From contig NZ_VFVL01000009.1 in assembly GCF_006442815.1 (NCBI RefSeq), positions 1 through 64,000 of the forward strand: a DNA stretch of 64,000 nt, in the 5' to 3' direction. A program made the position numbers and the translations under genes. The notes under the pieces were generated by a model. It made no database searches. It saw nothing but the letters and a program-made list of their open reading frames with translations, and had not been told where the DNA came from. Below are positions 24,062 through 32,231 of this stretch, piece by piece (position 1 is the stretch's first letter; each line of letters opens with the position of its first letter). This stretch comes from Mesorhizobium sp. B2-4-3. GTDB taxonomy: Bacteria; Pseudomonadota; Alphaproteobacteria; Rhizobiales; Rhizobiaceae.

Positions 24062-25678
24062 TCAATCCTGCAGAACGCCGCCCGCCCCTTCCAGCGCCTC
24101 GCGCGTGTCGACGTCGATCGAGGCGCCCTGCCCGGTCTCGACATCGATGACGTCGAGACCCTCGGCTTCGACCAGATGCCGCGCGCCCGTATCGCCCTCG
24201 AGTTGCGCGACGGCCGCGAAAAGCGATCTCGGCAAAAGCACCGGATTGCCGCGCTTGCCTTGATGCGAGGCGCGAACCACGGCGTGGCCGCCGGCGCGGC
24301 GAAACGCGTCGATCAGGCTATCGAGGTCCGTCGACGAAACGCCGGGCATGTCGCCGAGCACGATCATGGCGCCGGCCGCATCGGGCGCGACCTTCGCGAT
24401 CCCCGCCTTCAACGACGAGGCAAGGCCGTCGACGAAATCGGGATTGTCCGCGAATGTCACGCCAAGACCGCCAAGCGCCGAACGCACGCGCTCGCGCTGA
24501 TGGCCGGTGACGACGATGGTGCCGGCGGCCTTCGAGCCCAGCGCCCGCCCGGCGGTGCGGCGCACCAAGGGCTCGCCGTCGAACAGCGCCAGAAGCTTGT
24601 TCGGCCCGCCCATGCGGCTCGAACGGCCGGCCGCCAGAAGCACGATATCGACTTTCAGCGCCGACCTTGCCGGCTGCGGCGCCGGTTCGCGTGGCTGCGG
24701 CCTGGTCGGGATTTCCATCAAAAGCCCGCCGACGCCCATGCCGGCAATATCGCCCGCGGTCACCTCGAGCCCGGCAACCAGGCGATCGAGCACCCAGTCG
24801 AAGCCGTTCTCCTTCGGGCTGCGCGCGCATCCCGGCGCGCCGATGACGCGCTTGCCGTCGAGCGTTCCGAGCACCAGCAGATTGCCGGGGTCGACGGGCA
24901 TGCCCGCGCGGACGACTGTACCGCCTGCGCGCTCGATCGCGGCCGGCACGACATCGGCGAAGTCGCTCATCGCCGAGGCCCCGAAAATCACCACCATGTC
25001 GTTGTCGCGCGCCAGCTGGGTTGCGGCCGTCGCGACGGGCGCAATCTCGTGCGGCGTGCGCCGTTCGGCCGTCAGCCGGCCGCCGAAACGCGCCAGCCGC
25101 GCCTCGGTGACGCGCAGCGTCTTGTCGAGCACGCTCGGCTTGACGCCGGCAAGCACCGTCTGGATGACGCCGACGGTGATGGGGCGATAGGCGTTGACGG
25201 CAAAGATCTCCCGGCCGGCGCAGATCCTCACCACGCTGCCTACCAGGCTTGCGGCGACGGCAAAGGGGATGATCTTTACCGTCGCCACCATCTGGCCCTT
25301 CTCGACCGGCGCGTGCTGCGCCAGCGTCGCGATGGTGATGGCCGGATCGACGGCATTGATGGCGTCGATCATTGCGGCGTCGACGGTAAAGACGCCTGAG
25401 GCTTCCGCATGCAAATTCACCCGCCCGGTCGCGGCCGGCTTGACCTCGATGTTGCGGTGCCGCATGGCGGCGGCGATCTTCGCAGCAGCGGCATCCTCGC
25501 CGAGATCGTCCTCGGCAAGAACCGCCGCGACGACTTCGCCGACGCCCGCCGCCTTGAGCGCCGCGATATCCTCGCGGCTCAGCCGGTGCGCCTTGCGGAA
25601 GCGTTTTTCGCCGGCGGTGGTCGCATGCGCCAGCACCGCCCCCTCCGCCTCGTCGATCGAAACCGGTCCGAATTTCAC
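24062..25678 (-). CDS. Molybdopterin-binding / MobA-like nucleotidyltransferase fusion
   Basis: A 538-residue two-domain protein. Residues 1-325 are a molybdopterin-binding domain of the MoeA/MogA type (VNAYRPITVGVIQTVLAG, DMVVIFGASAMSDFADVVP, PVDPGNLLVLGTLDGKRVIG). Residues 340-538 are a MobA/MocA-like nucleotidyltransferase, with LLAAGRSSRMGG (347-358), PNKLLA and VLGDMPGVSSTDLD. MocA attaches CMP to the molybdenum cofactor of xanthine/CO dehydrogenase family enzymes. The start is GTG at 25678, overlapping the upstream XdhC stop by four bases (GTGA). This frame runs open upstream to 26464, but that extension is antisense-type shadow of the XdhC gene. The fusion is typical of rhizobia. Confidence 0.88.
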   Translation of the reverse strand: MKFGPVSIDEAEGAVLAHATTAGEKRFRKAHRLSREDIAALKAAGVGEVVAAVLAEDDLGEDAAAAKIAAAMRHRNIEVKPAATGRVNLHAEASGVFTVDAAMIDAINAVDPAITIATLAQHAPVEKGQMVATVKIIPFAVAASLVGSVVRICAGREIFAVNAYRPITVGVIQTVLAGVKPSVLDKTLRVTEARLARFGGRLTAERRTPHEIAPVATAATQLARDNDMVVIFGASAMSDFADVVPAAIERAGGTVVRAGMPVDPGNLLVLGTLDGKRVIGAPGCARSPKENGFDWVLDRLVAGLEVTAGDIAGMGVGGLLMEIPTRPQPREPAPQPARSALKVDIVLLAAGRSSRMGGPNKLLALFDGEPLVRRTAGRALGSKAAGTIVVTGHQRERVRSALGGLGVTFADNPDFVDGLASSLKAGIAKVAPDAAGAMIVLGDMPGVSSTDLDSLIDAFRRAGGHAVVRASHQGKRGNPVLLPRSLFAAVAQLEGDTGARHLVEAEGLDVIDVETGQGASIDVDTREALEGAGGVLQD

Positions 25679-26379
25679 GCCACCGCGCCTTTCGCTTCGA
25701 GACCGCGCGAGCGGAAGGCGTGGATCGTCTGCGCAAGCACCGCGACGGCGATCTCGGCCGGACTGGCAGCACCGATATCGAGGCCGATCGGCGCGTTGAT
25801 GCGGGCGATCTGGTCGGCGCCGGCGCCAAGCGCCAGCAGGCGTTCGACACGCTTGGCGTGGGTTTTGCGGCTGCCCAGCGCCCCGACATAGAAGCACCGG
25901 GCGTCGAGCGCCGCCTTCAGCGCGAAATCGTCGATCTTCGGATCGTGGGTGACGGCGGCAAGCGCGGTATAGCTGTCGAGCGGCGCGCGCTCCAGCACAT
26001 CCTGCGGCCATTCGGCATGCAGCGCGACGTCGGGAAAGCGTTCCGGGGTGGCAAACGCGGTGCGCGGATCGATGATCTCGACGGGATAGCCGGCGATCCT
26101 GGCCATCGGCGCCAGCGCCTGGCTGATATGCACGGCGCCGATCACCACAAGGCGCGGGCGCGGCAGATGCGCGTTGAGAAAGAAGGTCCGCCCTTCCGCC
26201 TCCACCGACCGCGAATTGCCGGTGCGGAACGCATTGGCGATTGCCGCCCCGAGATCGCCCGCAACATGGTCGCCCTCGCGCACGATGCGGTCGCGGCCGT
26301 CGCCAAGGTCGGTGACCAGCACCGCGGCGCGGCGGCCGCGGCGTTCTTCGTTGAGTGTCTTCAGGACATACGGATCCAC
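25675..26379 (-). CDS. XdhC family protein (Rossmann half)
   Basis: A 234-residue protein of the XdhC/CoxF family. It has the XdhC C-terminal Rossmann domain: LVVIGAVHISQALAPMA, VEIIDPRTAFATPERFP, AAVTHDPKIDDFAL and GALGSRKTHAKRVERL. XdhC binds molybdenum cofactor, stabilises its sulfurated form and inserts it into xanthine or CO dehydrogenase. The N-terminal XdhC/CoxI part is provided by the separate gene at 26385, six bases upstream, so the classical protein is split into two. The gene is part of a tight operon running from the MoxR gene to the MobA fusion. Confidence 0.88.
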   Translation of the reverse strand: MDPYVLKTLNEERRGRRAAVLVTDLGDGRDRIVREGDHVAGDLGAAIANAFRTGNSRSVEAEGRTFFLNAHLPRPRLVVIGAVHISQALAPMARIAGYPVEIIDPRTAFATPERFPDVALHAEWPQDVLERAPLDSYTALAAVTHDPKIDDFALKAALDARCFYVGALGSRKTHAKRVERLLALGAGADQIARINAPIGLDIGAASPAEIAVAVLAQTIHAFRSRGLEAKGAVA

Positions 26380-26384
26380 GATGG

Positions 26385-26738
26385 TCAGCCCAGCCGCTCG
26401 ACATAGACCTTGATGCGGCCGCCGCAGGAAAGGCCCACCTGCCAGGCGGTTTCGTCGGCGACACCGAACTCCAGCATCCTGGCCTTGCCGCTGTCGATGA
26501 CGTCGATCGCCTCGGTCACCACCGCGCCCTCGACGCAGCCGCCGGAGACCGAGCCGTGGAAATTCCCTTCGGCATCGATGACCAGATGGCTGCCGACCGG
26601 ACGCGGCGCCGAACCCCAGGTCTCGACCACGGTCGCGATAGCGACATCCTTGCCGTCCTTCATCCAGCCTTCCGCGATGATCAGGGGATCGCGGGCCTCA
26701 TCGAGATAAATGCTCTCATCCATCGTCGCTTCTCGCAA
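26385..26738 (-). CDS. XdhC/CoxI family protein (N-terminal half)
   Basis: A 117-residue protein with the XdhC_CoxI domain: VAIATVVETWGSAPRPVGSH, GSVSGGCVEGAVVTEA and VGLSCGGRIKVYVE. The cysteines in GGC and SCGG are conserved in the family and are thought to act in sulfur or cofactor handling. It complements the Rossmann half encoded immediately downstream (25675-26379). The start MREATMDESIYLDE at 26738 has an alternative ATG at 26723. In cox clusters the equivalent role is given to CoxF or CoxI. Confidence 0.88.
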   Translation of the reverse strand: MREATMDESIYLDEARDPLIIAEGWMKDGKDVAIATVVETWGSAPRPVGSHLVIDAEGNFHGSVSGGCVEGAVVTEAIDVIDSGKARMLEFGVADETAWQVGLSCGGRIKVYVERLG

Positions 26739-26786
26739 AGTCTGTTTTTCAAGGGAAACTTTAGTTCCCCCCTCACGAACATATGG

Positions 26787-28037
26787 CTACGCGGCCTGCC
26801 TGTCGCCAGCTCGCAGCCAGCGGCGCGGATCGACCGAAGCAGCCGGCCGCTGGTCGAGCGAGGCACAAAGATCGGCCAGCGCGTCGAGATTGTGCACTGC
26901 GCGGAACTCGTCGACATGCGGCAGCATCGCCTTGACGCCACGCGCGCGCGCCTCGAACCCGTCGAAGCGCAACAGCGGATTGAGCCAGATCAGCCGCCGG
27001 CAGGATTTATGCAGCCGCTCCATCTCCTGCGAAAGGCCGGTGACGTCGTCGCGCTCCAGCCCGTCGGTAATAAGGAGCACCACCGCGCCCTGCCCCAGCA
27101 CGCGCCGCGACCACAACCGGTTGAATTCGGCGAGCGTGTCGCCGATGCGGGTGCCGCCCGACCAGTCCTTCACCGCCGCCGAGCAATCGGCCAGCGCCTC
27201 GTCCGGATCGCGATGGCGCATCTGACGGGTCAGGTTGGTCAGCCGCGTGCCGAAGACGAAGGCATGCGCGCGCCGGCGCTTTTCGGTCAATGCGTGCAGG
27301 AAATGCAGGAAGATGCGCGTATACTGGCTCATCGAGCCGGAAATGTCGGCCAGCACCACCAGTGGCGGGTGCACTTCACGCGGCGACCGGAATTTCGGCA
27401 GGATAAGCTCACCGCCGGTGCGGGCGGCCGAGCGCATCATGGCGCGCGGATCGATGCGGCGCCCCTGCGCGCCGGCCTTGAAGCGCCGCGTGCGGATCAG
27501 ATCGAAGGGCAAGCGCAAGGCCGCGATCGCCTTTTTGGCCTCAGTCATCTCCGCCGCATCCATCTGGGCAAAATCCTTGCCGCGCAGCACCTCGTTGCCG
27601 GAAAAGGTGAGGCGCGCATCGACCTCGATCTCCGGCACTTCCCGGACCGGCTGATTTTTCTGGTGGCCTTCGAACATCGCCTGGCTGACGCGGTTTTCGG
27701 CCGTGCGCGGCTTTTGCTTCTCGCGATCGTCCGGCGCGACGGGCGAAAACATCGCCAGCAGCTTCTCGATCAGCTCTCGCGATTTCCAGAACAGGCGGAA
27801 GGCCTCGTCGAAGACCGGATGATCCTCGTGCCGCGAGACGAGCACCGCATGCAGCGTCCAGTAGAAATCGTCGCGCGAGCCGATGCCGGCGGCGAGCACC
27901 GCCTCGATGGCGTCCTTCACCGAGGCCGGGCCAACGCGCATGCCGGCCTTGCGCAAGGCGCGGGCGAAATAGACGATGTTGTCGGCGATGCGCCCGTCAG
28001 CCGTCGCTTCTCTTGGTTCCGGATGCGGCGACGGCAT
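26787..28037 (-). CDS. CoxE-like VWA domain protein
   Basis: A 416-residue protein of the CoxE family. Residues 15-100 are an N-terminal helical region (IVYFARALRKAGMRVGPASV), followed by a charged linker, and residues 222-400 are a von Willebrand factor A domain with metal-site motif DISGS (231-235). SGGTRIGDTLAEFN (Thr metal ligand) and LITDGLERDD (Asp) complete the MIDAS. CoxE works with the AAA+ ATPase CoxD in assembling the Cu-S-Mo active site of aerobic CO dehydrogenase. The MoxR/CoxD-like gene lies five bases upstream. No CO dehydrogenase subunit genes are in the window, so the client enzyme is unknown. Confidence 0.9.
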   Translation of the reverse strand: MPSPHPEPREATADGRIADNIVYFARALRKAGMRVGPASVKDAIEAVLAAGIGSRDDFYWTLHAVLVSRHEDHPVFDEAFRLFWKSRELIEKLLAMFSPVAPDDREKQKPRTAENRVSQAMFEGHQKNQPVREVPEIEVDARLTFSGNEVLRGKDFAQMDAAEMTEAKKAIAALRLPFDLIRTRRFKAGAQGRRIDPRAMMRSAARTGGELILPKFRSPREVHPPLVVLADISGSMSQYTRIFLHFLHALTEKRRRAHAFVFGTRLTNLTRQMRHRDPDEALADCSAAVKDWSGGTRIGDTLAEFNRLWSRRVLGQGAVVLLITDGLERDDVTGLSQEMERLHKSCRRLIWLNPLLRFDGFEARARGVKAMLPHVDEFRAVHNLDALADLCASLDQRPAASVDPRRWLRAGDRQAA

Positions 28038-28042
28038 CGCGC

Positions 28043-28966
28043 CTACTCCGCCGCCGAAAGCTCGGCCTTCACCTCATTGAGGATGCGCCGGCCCTCGCCC
28101 TCGCCGATACGGGCGATGTCGTCCTGGTATTTCAAAAGCACGCCGATCGTGTCCGACACGGTCTCCGGATCCAGCGCCACCTTGTCGAGTTCGGTCAGCG
28201 CGCCGGCCCAATCGATGGTTTCGGCGACGCCGGGGGCCTTGAACAGCTCGACCTGGCGCAGCTTCTGGATGAAGGACACGACCTCCGCCGACAGCCGTCG
28301 GTTCGCCTGCGGCACCTTGCGGCGCACGATCTCCAGCTCGCGCTCGGCGTTCGGATAATCGACCCAATGATAGAGGCAGCGCCGCTTAAGCGCGTCGTGG
28401 ATCTCGCGCGTCCGGTTGGTGGTGATGATGACGATCGGCGGCTCTTCCGCCTTGATCGTGCCGAGCTCCGGGACGGTCACCTGGAAGTCCGACAGGATCT
28501 CGAGCAGGAACGCCTCGAACGCTTCGTCCGTACGATCCAGCTCGTCGATCAGGAACACCGGCGCCGCACCCGCCTTGCCGGTCAGCGCATCGAGCACCGG
28601 GCGGCGGATCAGGTATTTCTCGGAAAAAACGTTCCGCTCCATATCGGAGCGCACGACCTTGCCCGCCGCCTCCTCCATGCGGATCTCGATCATCTGGGCG
28701 GCGTAATTCCATTCATAGACGGCCGAGGAGACGTCGAGCCCCTCATAGCACTGCAGCCGGATCAGCCGGCGACCGAGCGCCTCAGCCAGCACTTTGGCGA
28801 TCTCGGTCTTGCCGACACCCGCCTCGCCTTCGAGGAACAAGGGCCGCTTCATGCGCAGCGATAAGAACAGCACGGTCGCCAGCGAACGGTCCGCGACATA
28901 ATCCGCGCCGGTCAAAAGATCGAGCGTTTCGTCGATCGATTTCGGCGCGGGGCGCGGCGCTGTCAT
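28043..28966 (-). CDS. MoxR/CoxD-like AAA+ ATPase
   Basis: A 307-residue MoxR-family chaperone ATPase. Walker A is GEAGVGKT (47-54), Walker B VFLIDELDR with D141-E142, and sensor 1 VIITTNRTREI is clear. Length and sequence match CoxD, the partner of CoxE. The ATG at 28966 was preferred because GGAGA lies eight bases before it; an in-frame ATG at 28999 would overlap the flavin reductase gene by four bases. It begins an operon continuing into coxE-like, XdhC halves and the MobA fusion, all reading minus with gaps under 50 bp. Confidence 0.9.
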   Translation of the reverse strand: MTAPRPAPKSIDETLDLLTGADYVADRSLATVLFLSLRMKRPLFLEGEAGVGKTEIAKVLAEALGRRLIRLQCYEGLDVSSAVYEWNYAAQMIEIRMEEAAGKVVRSDMERNVFSEKYLIRRPVLDALTGKAGAAPVFLIDELDRTDEAFEAFLLEILSDFQVTVPELGTIKAEEPPIVIITTNRTREIHDALKRRCLYHWVDYPNAERELEIVRRKVPQANRRLSAEVVSFIQKLRQVELFKAPGVAETIDWAGALTELDKVALDPETVSDTIGVLLKYQDDIARIGEGEGRRILNEVKAELSAAE

Positions 28967-28995
28967 CTTGTCTCCGTGGATCCCGCCCGGCCGTT

Positions 28996-29535
28996 TCAAA
29001 GAACGTGATAGCCGCGGTTGTGGTAGATCAGCGGGCGCAAATTATCGCCGATGCGCAGGCCTGTCACCTTGCCAAAAAGCACACGGTGGGTGGCAAGGTC
29101 CTTGGCATCGATGATCTCGCAGTCGAACACCGCAAGGGCGCCTTTCAGCGTCGGCGCGCCGGTCGAGATCACGTCCCACTCGGCAAGCGCGAAGCGCTCC
29201 TCCGCCGGCAGGCCGGTGACGCCGGAAAAGCCGACCGAGACGGCTTCCTGGTCCGATGCGAGCGTGTTCAACGCGAACTTGCCGTTCTTGACGAAAGCTT
29301 CGTTCTTGGCGTTCTCCCGGTTGAGGCAGACCAGCACCGTCGGCGGCGTGTCCGAAACCGAACAGGCGGCGATTACCGTCGCGCCTCTTTTGCCACCAGG
29401 CCCGTCCGTCGTCACCACATGCACATGGCCGGCAAAATGCGCCATCGCATCGCGATAGTGCTGCGGCCCGATATCATTGATCTTCAGCACCCGATAATCC
29501 ACCTGTCGGAACCAGTTCGTTATATATGGCGGCAT
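28996..29535 (-). CDS. Flavin reductase-like domain protein
   Basis: A 179-residue (from ATG 29535) protein of the flavin reductase/FMN-binding split-barrel family: MAHFAGHVHVVTTDG, RGATVIAACSVSDTPPTVLV, FALNTLASDQEAVSVGFSG, DCEIIDAKDLATHRVLFGKV and the C-terminal PLIYHNRGYHVL. Such proteins supply reduced flavin to two-component monooxygenases. The frame is open to an ATG at 29628, but TTGCAG and CTATGC with 18-bp spacing lie inside that extension and look like a promoter, favouring the shorter start. It precedes the MoxR gene on the same strand; the link to molybdenum-enzyme assembly is not obvious. Confidence 0.82.
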   Translation of the reverse strand: MPPYITNWFRQVDYRVLKINDIGPQHYRDAMAHFAGHVHVVTTDGPGGKRGATVIAACSVSDTPPTVLVCLNRENAKNEAFVKNGKFALNTLASDQEAVSVGFSGVTGLPAEERFALAEWDVISTGAPTLKGALAVFDCEIIDAKDLATHRVLFGKVTGLRIGDNLRPLIYHNRGYHVL

Positions 29536-29682
29536 ATTGCACGCCACAAGTTGCATAGCACGGGCGAAGTGCTTGACTGCAATCCGCAAATTCGCGTGTT
29601 GCGCGGCGCTTAGCCAGCCTTTAGGCATTTCTTGGAATAGTGTCGGGACTGTATTCCCGGCATGGAGGATCTCTTAGCCCGA

Positions 29683-30753
29683 ATGCGTCTTCTCACGACG
29701 ACATCAGCCGTGCTGCTCTGGTTGTCGCTGACCGCGAGCGCCGACGCCGAGACGCTGGTCGGCGTTGCGGCACCGCTTTCCGGCCCGTCGGCGATCCTCG
29801 GCAAGCAGGTCGAGACCGGCGCGGGCCTGGCGGCCGAGGCAAACGGCGTCGCGATCAAGGCCGTGGACGACGCCTGCACCGCCGATGGTGGCGCCGCGGC
29901 GGCGAGGGAATTCGTCGACGCCAAGGTCAATGTCGCGGTCGGCTTCCTCTGCACCGAGGCGATCGAGGCCGCGCTGCCGATCCTGAAGGACGCCAACATA
30001 CCGGTGATCACGGTAGGCGTGCGCACCGAAAGCCTGACCGACCGGCGCGCCAAGACCGGCTGGCCGGTCTACCGGCTCGGCCCGCGCGGCGACGATGAAC
30101 GCAACGCGGTCGCCGCCAAGCTCACCCAGCTCTGGCGCGACGACCTGTTCGCCATCGTCGACGACGGCACCATCTATGGCCGCGAGATGGCCGAGACGTT
30201 TCGCGCCGCGGCCGAGCAGGCGGCGCTGAAACCTGTCTTCGTCGACACGTTCCGGCCGCAGCTCGACAACCAGATCGGACTGGTCGGCCGGCTGAAGAAG
30301 GCCGGCGCGACAAAAGTGTTCGCCGGCGGCGACGGCGACGACATCGCCATCATGGGTCGCGACACCGCGCAGCTCGGTGCCGGCATCACCTTTGCCGGCG
30401 GCGAGAACCTGCGCACGCCGCAGGGCGATGTGCCCTACACCGTCGGCACGCTGATGATCGCCCCGCCGGAATGGTCGGAGATCGCCGACCCCAAGGTGGT
30501 GCAGGCTTTCGCCGCGAAGAACATCGTGCCCGACGGCTACACCCTTCCGACCTATGCCGCGGTCGAGGTCGCCAAGGCCGCGCTGGCCGGCGCGGAAAGC
30601 ACTGGACAGCCGCTCGCCGAGGCGCTGACCGGCCATGATTTCGCGACCGCTCTCGGCACCATCCGCTTCGACGACAAGGGCGATCTCAGCCAGAACCCGT
30701 TCCGTATCTTCCGCTTCGACGGGACGCATTTCGTGCCGCTGGAGGAGAAGTGA
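29683..30753 (+). CDS. ABC transporter substrate-binding protein (LivJ/amide-urea type)
   Basis: A 356-residue periplasmic binding protein. Residues 1-22 are a signal peptide (MRLLTTTSAVLLWLSLTASA, cleavage near ADA-ET), and the rest is a type I periplasmic fold: VGVAAPLSGPSAILGKQVE, VGFLCTEAIEAALPIL, FAIVDDGTIYGREMAE, and a C-terminal LGTIRFDDKGDL typical of branched-chain amino acid binders. No permease or ATPase genes are adjacent, so this is an orphan subunit. ATG at 29662 is in frame upstream; 29683 was preferred because GGAGGA lies before it, although spacing is long. The stop overlaps the ATG of the P1 peptidase by one base. Confidence 0.86.
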   Translation: MRLLTTTSAVLLWLSLTASADAETLVGVAAPLSGPSAILGKQVETGAGLAAEANGVAIKAVDDACTADGGAAAAREFVDAKVNVAVGFLCTEAIEAALPILKDANIPVITVGVRTESLTDRRAKTGWPVYRLGPRGDDERNAVAAKLTQLWRDDLFAIVDDGTIYGREMAETFRAAAEQAALKPVFVDTFRPQLDNQIGLVGRLKKAGATKVFAGGDGDDIAIMGRDTAQLGAGITFAGGENLRTPQGDVPYTVGTLMIAPPEWSEIADPKVVQAFAAKNIVPDGYTLPTYAAVEVAKAALAGAESTGQPLAEALTGHDFATALGTIRFDDKGDLSQNPFRIFRFDGTHFVPLEEK

Positions 30754-31769
30754 TGTTCCGCACCGGACCGCGTAATCTCATTACCGACGTTGACGGCCTT
30801 CGCGTCGGCAATGCCGCCGATGCCAGGCTGAAATCCGGCGTCACGGTGGTGATATGCGATGAGCCTGCCGTGGCCGGTTTCCAGGTGCTGGGCGGTGCGC
30901 CGGGCACGCGCGAGACCGATCTGCTCGAGCCGCAGAATTCGATCGCGACGGTCCATGCCGTCGTTCTGTCCGGCGGCTCGGCCTTCGGCCTCGACGCCGC
31001 CTCGGGCGTGCAGGCGGCGCTGCGCGAGAAGAACATCGGTGTCGAGGTCGGCGGCTTCCGCGTGCCGATCGTGCCGGCCGCGATCCTGTTCGACCTGCGC
31101 AATGGCGGCGACAAGGACTGGGGCCGTTATCCGCCCTATCGCGAGCTCGGCTATGAGGCCGTGCAGGCGGCGACAGTGGATTTCGAAATCGGCACGGCTG
31201 GCGCCGGCACCGGCGCGCTGACCTCCGGGCTGAAAGGCGGGCTGGGCTCCGCCTCGACGGTGCTCGACAGCGGCGTCACCATTGGCGCGCTCGCCGCCGT
31301 CAACCCGACCGGCTCGGTGACGGTCGGCCGCAGCCGCCATTTCTGGGCGGCGCCCTTCGAGATCGGCGACGAGTTCGGTGGCCTGGGTTATCCCGCGCCG
31401 ATGCCTGAAGAGGCCAGGAAGATCCTGCTGAAATACCGCGACAGGCGCGTCGGCGGGCATGGGGAAGCCGGCAGCACTACCATCGCCGTCATCGCCACGG
31501 ACGCCGTCATGACCAAGGCCGCGGCCAAGCGGCTGGCGATCTCGGCGCATGACGGCTTCGCCCGCGCCATCTGGCCGACGCATACGCCGGCGGACGGCGA
31601 TCTCGTCTTTGCCCTGGCGACGGGCCGAAGCGGAATAGAGCTCGGCGCCGATGCCGCGATCGGCCTGTTCGCGGCGGCAGGCGCCACCATGGCGCGCGCG
31701 ATCAGCCGCGGCGTCTATGCCGCCACGCCCGCCGACGGCGACTTGTTTCCCGTCTGGTCTTCGCGTTGA
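30753..31769 (+). CDS. P1 family peptidase (DmpA/NylC-like, Ntn hydrolase)
   Basis: A 338-residue autoprocessing peptidase. The N-terminal ITDVDGLRVGNAADA and TVVICDEPAVAG are diagnostic for the P1 family. VLSGGSAFGLDAASGVQAAL matches the substrate-side helix, and GEAGSTTIAVIATDA (237-251) contains the Thr/Ser nucleophile region (T242/T243) where the precursor is cut into two chains. Relatives hydrolyse beta-peptides, D-aminopeptides or nylon oligomers. The start ATG overlaps the upstream ABC binding-protein stop (TGATG), and GGAGGAGAAG precedes it. Co-transcription suggests the binding protein may bring in a peptide or amide that this enzyme hydrolyses; that is inference. Confidence 0.88.
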   Translation: MFRTGPRNLITDVDGLRVGNAADARLKSGVTVVICDEPAVAGFQVLGGAPGTRETDLLEPQNSIATVHAVVLSGGSAFGLDAASGVQAALREKNIGVEVGGFRVPIVPAAILFDLRNGGDKDWGRYPPYRELGYEAVQAATVDFEIGTAGAGTGALTSGLKGGLGSASTVLDSGVTIGALAAVNPTGSVTVGRSRHFWAAPFEIGDEFGGLGYPAPMPEEARKILLKYRDRRVGGHGEAGSTTIAVIATDAVMTKAAAKRLAISAHDGFARAIWPTHTPADGDLVFALATGRSGIELGADAAIGLFAAAGATMARAISRGVYAATPADGDLFPVWSSR

Positions 31770-31776
31770 CGGCTAA

Positions 31777-32034
31777 TCAGGTCGGATCGGATTTCTCTTC
31801 CTCGAAGGTGACAGCGACATCGGAATTCGCGGAGAGCCATACCTTCTGCCCGTCGATCTCCGCGACCAGCGCAAGCGAAATGTAGTGGTGATGGTCCTTG
31901 TGCGAGCCCATGCCGCTATCAGCCTTGGTCAGCTTGATCCGGTCGCCCTCGACCTTGTCGACGGTGCCGATATGGACGCCGTCGGCGCCGATCACTTCCA
32001 TGTGTCCGCGTATCTTGCTGATGTCGGTGCTCAT
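31777..32034 (-). CDS. DUF2171 domain protein
   Basis: An 85-residue protein matching DUF2171: HMEVIGADGVHIGTVDKVEG, then DRIKLTKADSGMGSHKDHHH and LVAEIDGQKVWLSANSD. This is a PRC-barrel-like small beta fold without known function. The start at 32034 (MSTDISK) is set by GGAGGACC nine bases before it; the longer frame to 32133 lacks a site. It is divergent from the membrane protein gene at 32232, with an inverted repeat GGCATGAC/GTCATGCC (32150-32157 and 32173-32180) between them. Confidence 0.85.
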   Translation of the reverse strand: MSTDISKIRGHMEVIGADGVHIGTVDKVEGDRIKLTKADSGMGSHKDHHHYISLALVAEIDGQKVWLSANSDVAVTFEEEKSDPT

Positions 32035-32231
32035 GCTGGTCCTCCGCTGGATAGCGATTTGCCCTTTCGGATGCGAGACGGCCGACAATAACAAATGAAC
32101 GCCGGATTGGATGCATCGCACGGCACGTCTCATTCACCATGGCGTGATAGGCATGACGCTGATGAGACAGATGTCATGCCGATGACGCCCAGCCTGCCCG
32201 GCCACCCGACGCGCGATACGGCTTGCCGCCC

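Noticed and set aside
23513..25399. Plus-strand open frame of 628 codons
   Set aside because: Antisense shadow of the hydrolase and MoeA/MobA fusion genes; no motifs.
25679..26464. Upstream extension of the MobA fusion frame to 26464
   Set aside because: This part overlaps the XdhC gene in another frame and has shadow-type composition. The GTG at 25678 with a GTGA overlap is the sensible start.
26355..28358. Long plus-strand open frame of 667 codons
   Set aside because: It runs opposite the MoxR, CoxE and XdhC genes, has biased Arg/His/Gln-rich composition and no recognisable domain. High-GC DNA gives such antisense frames.
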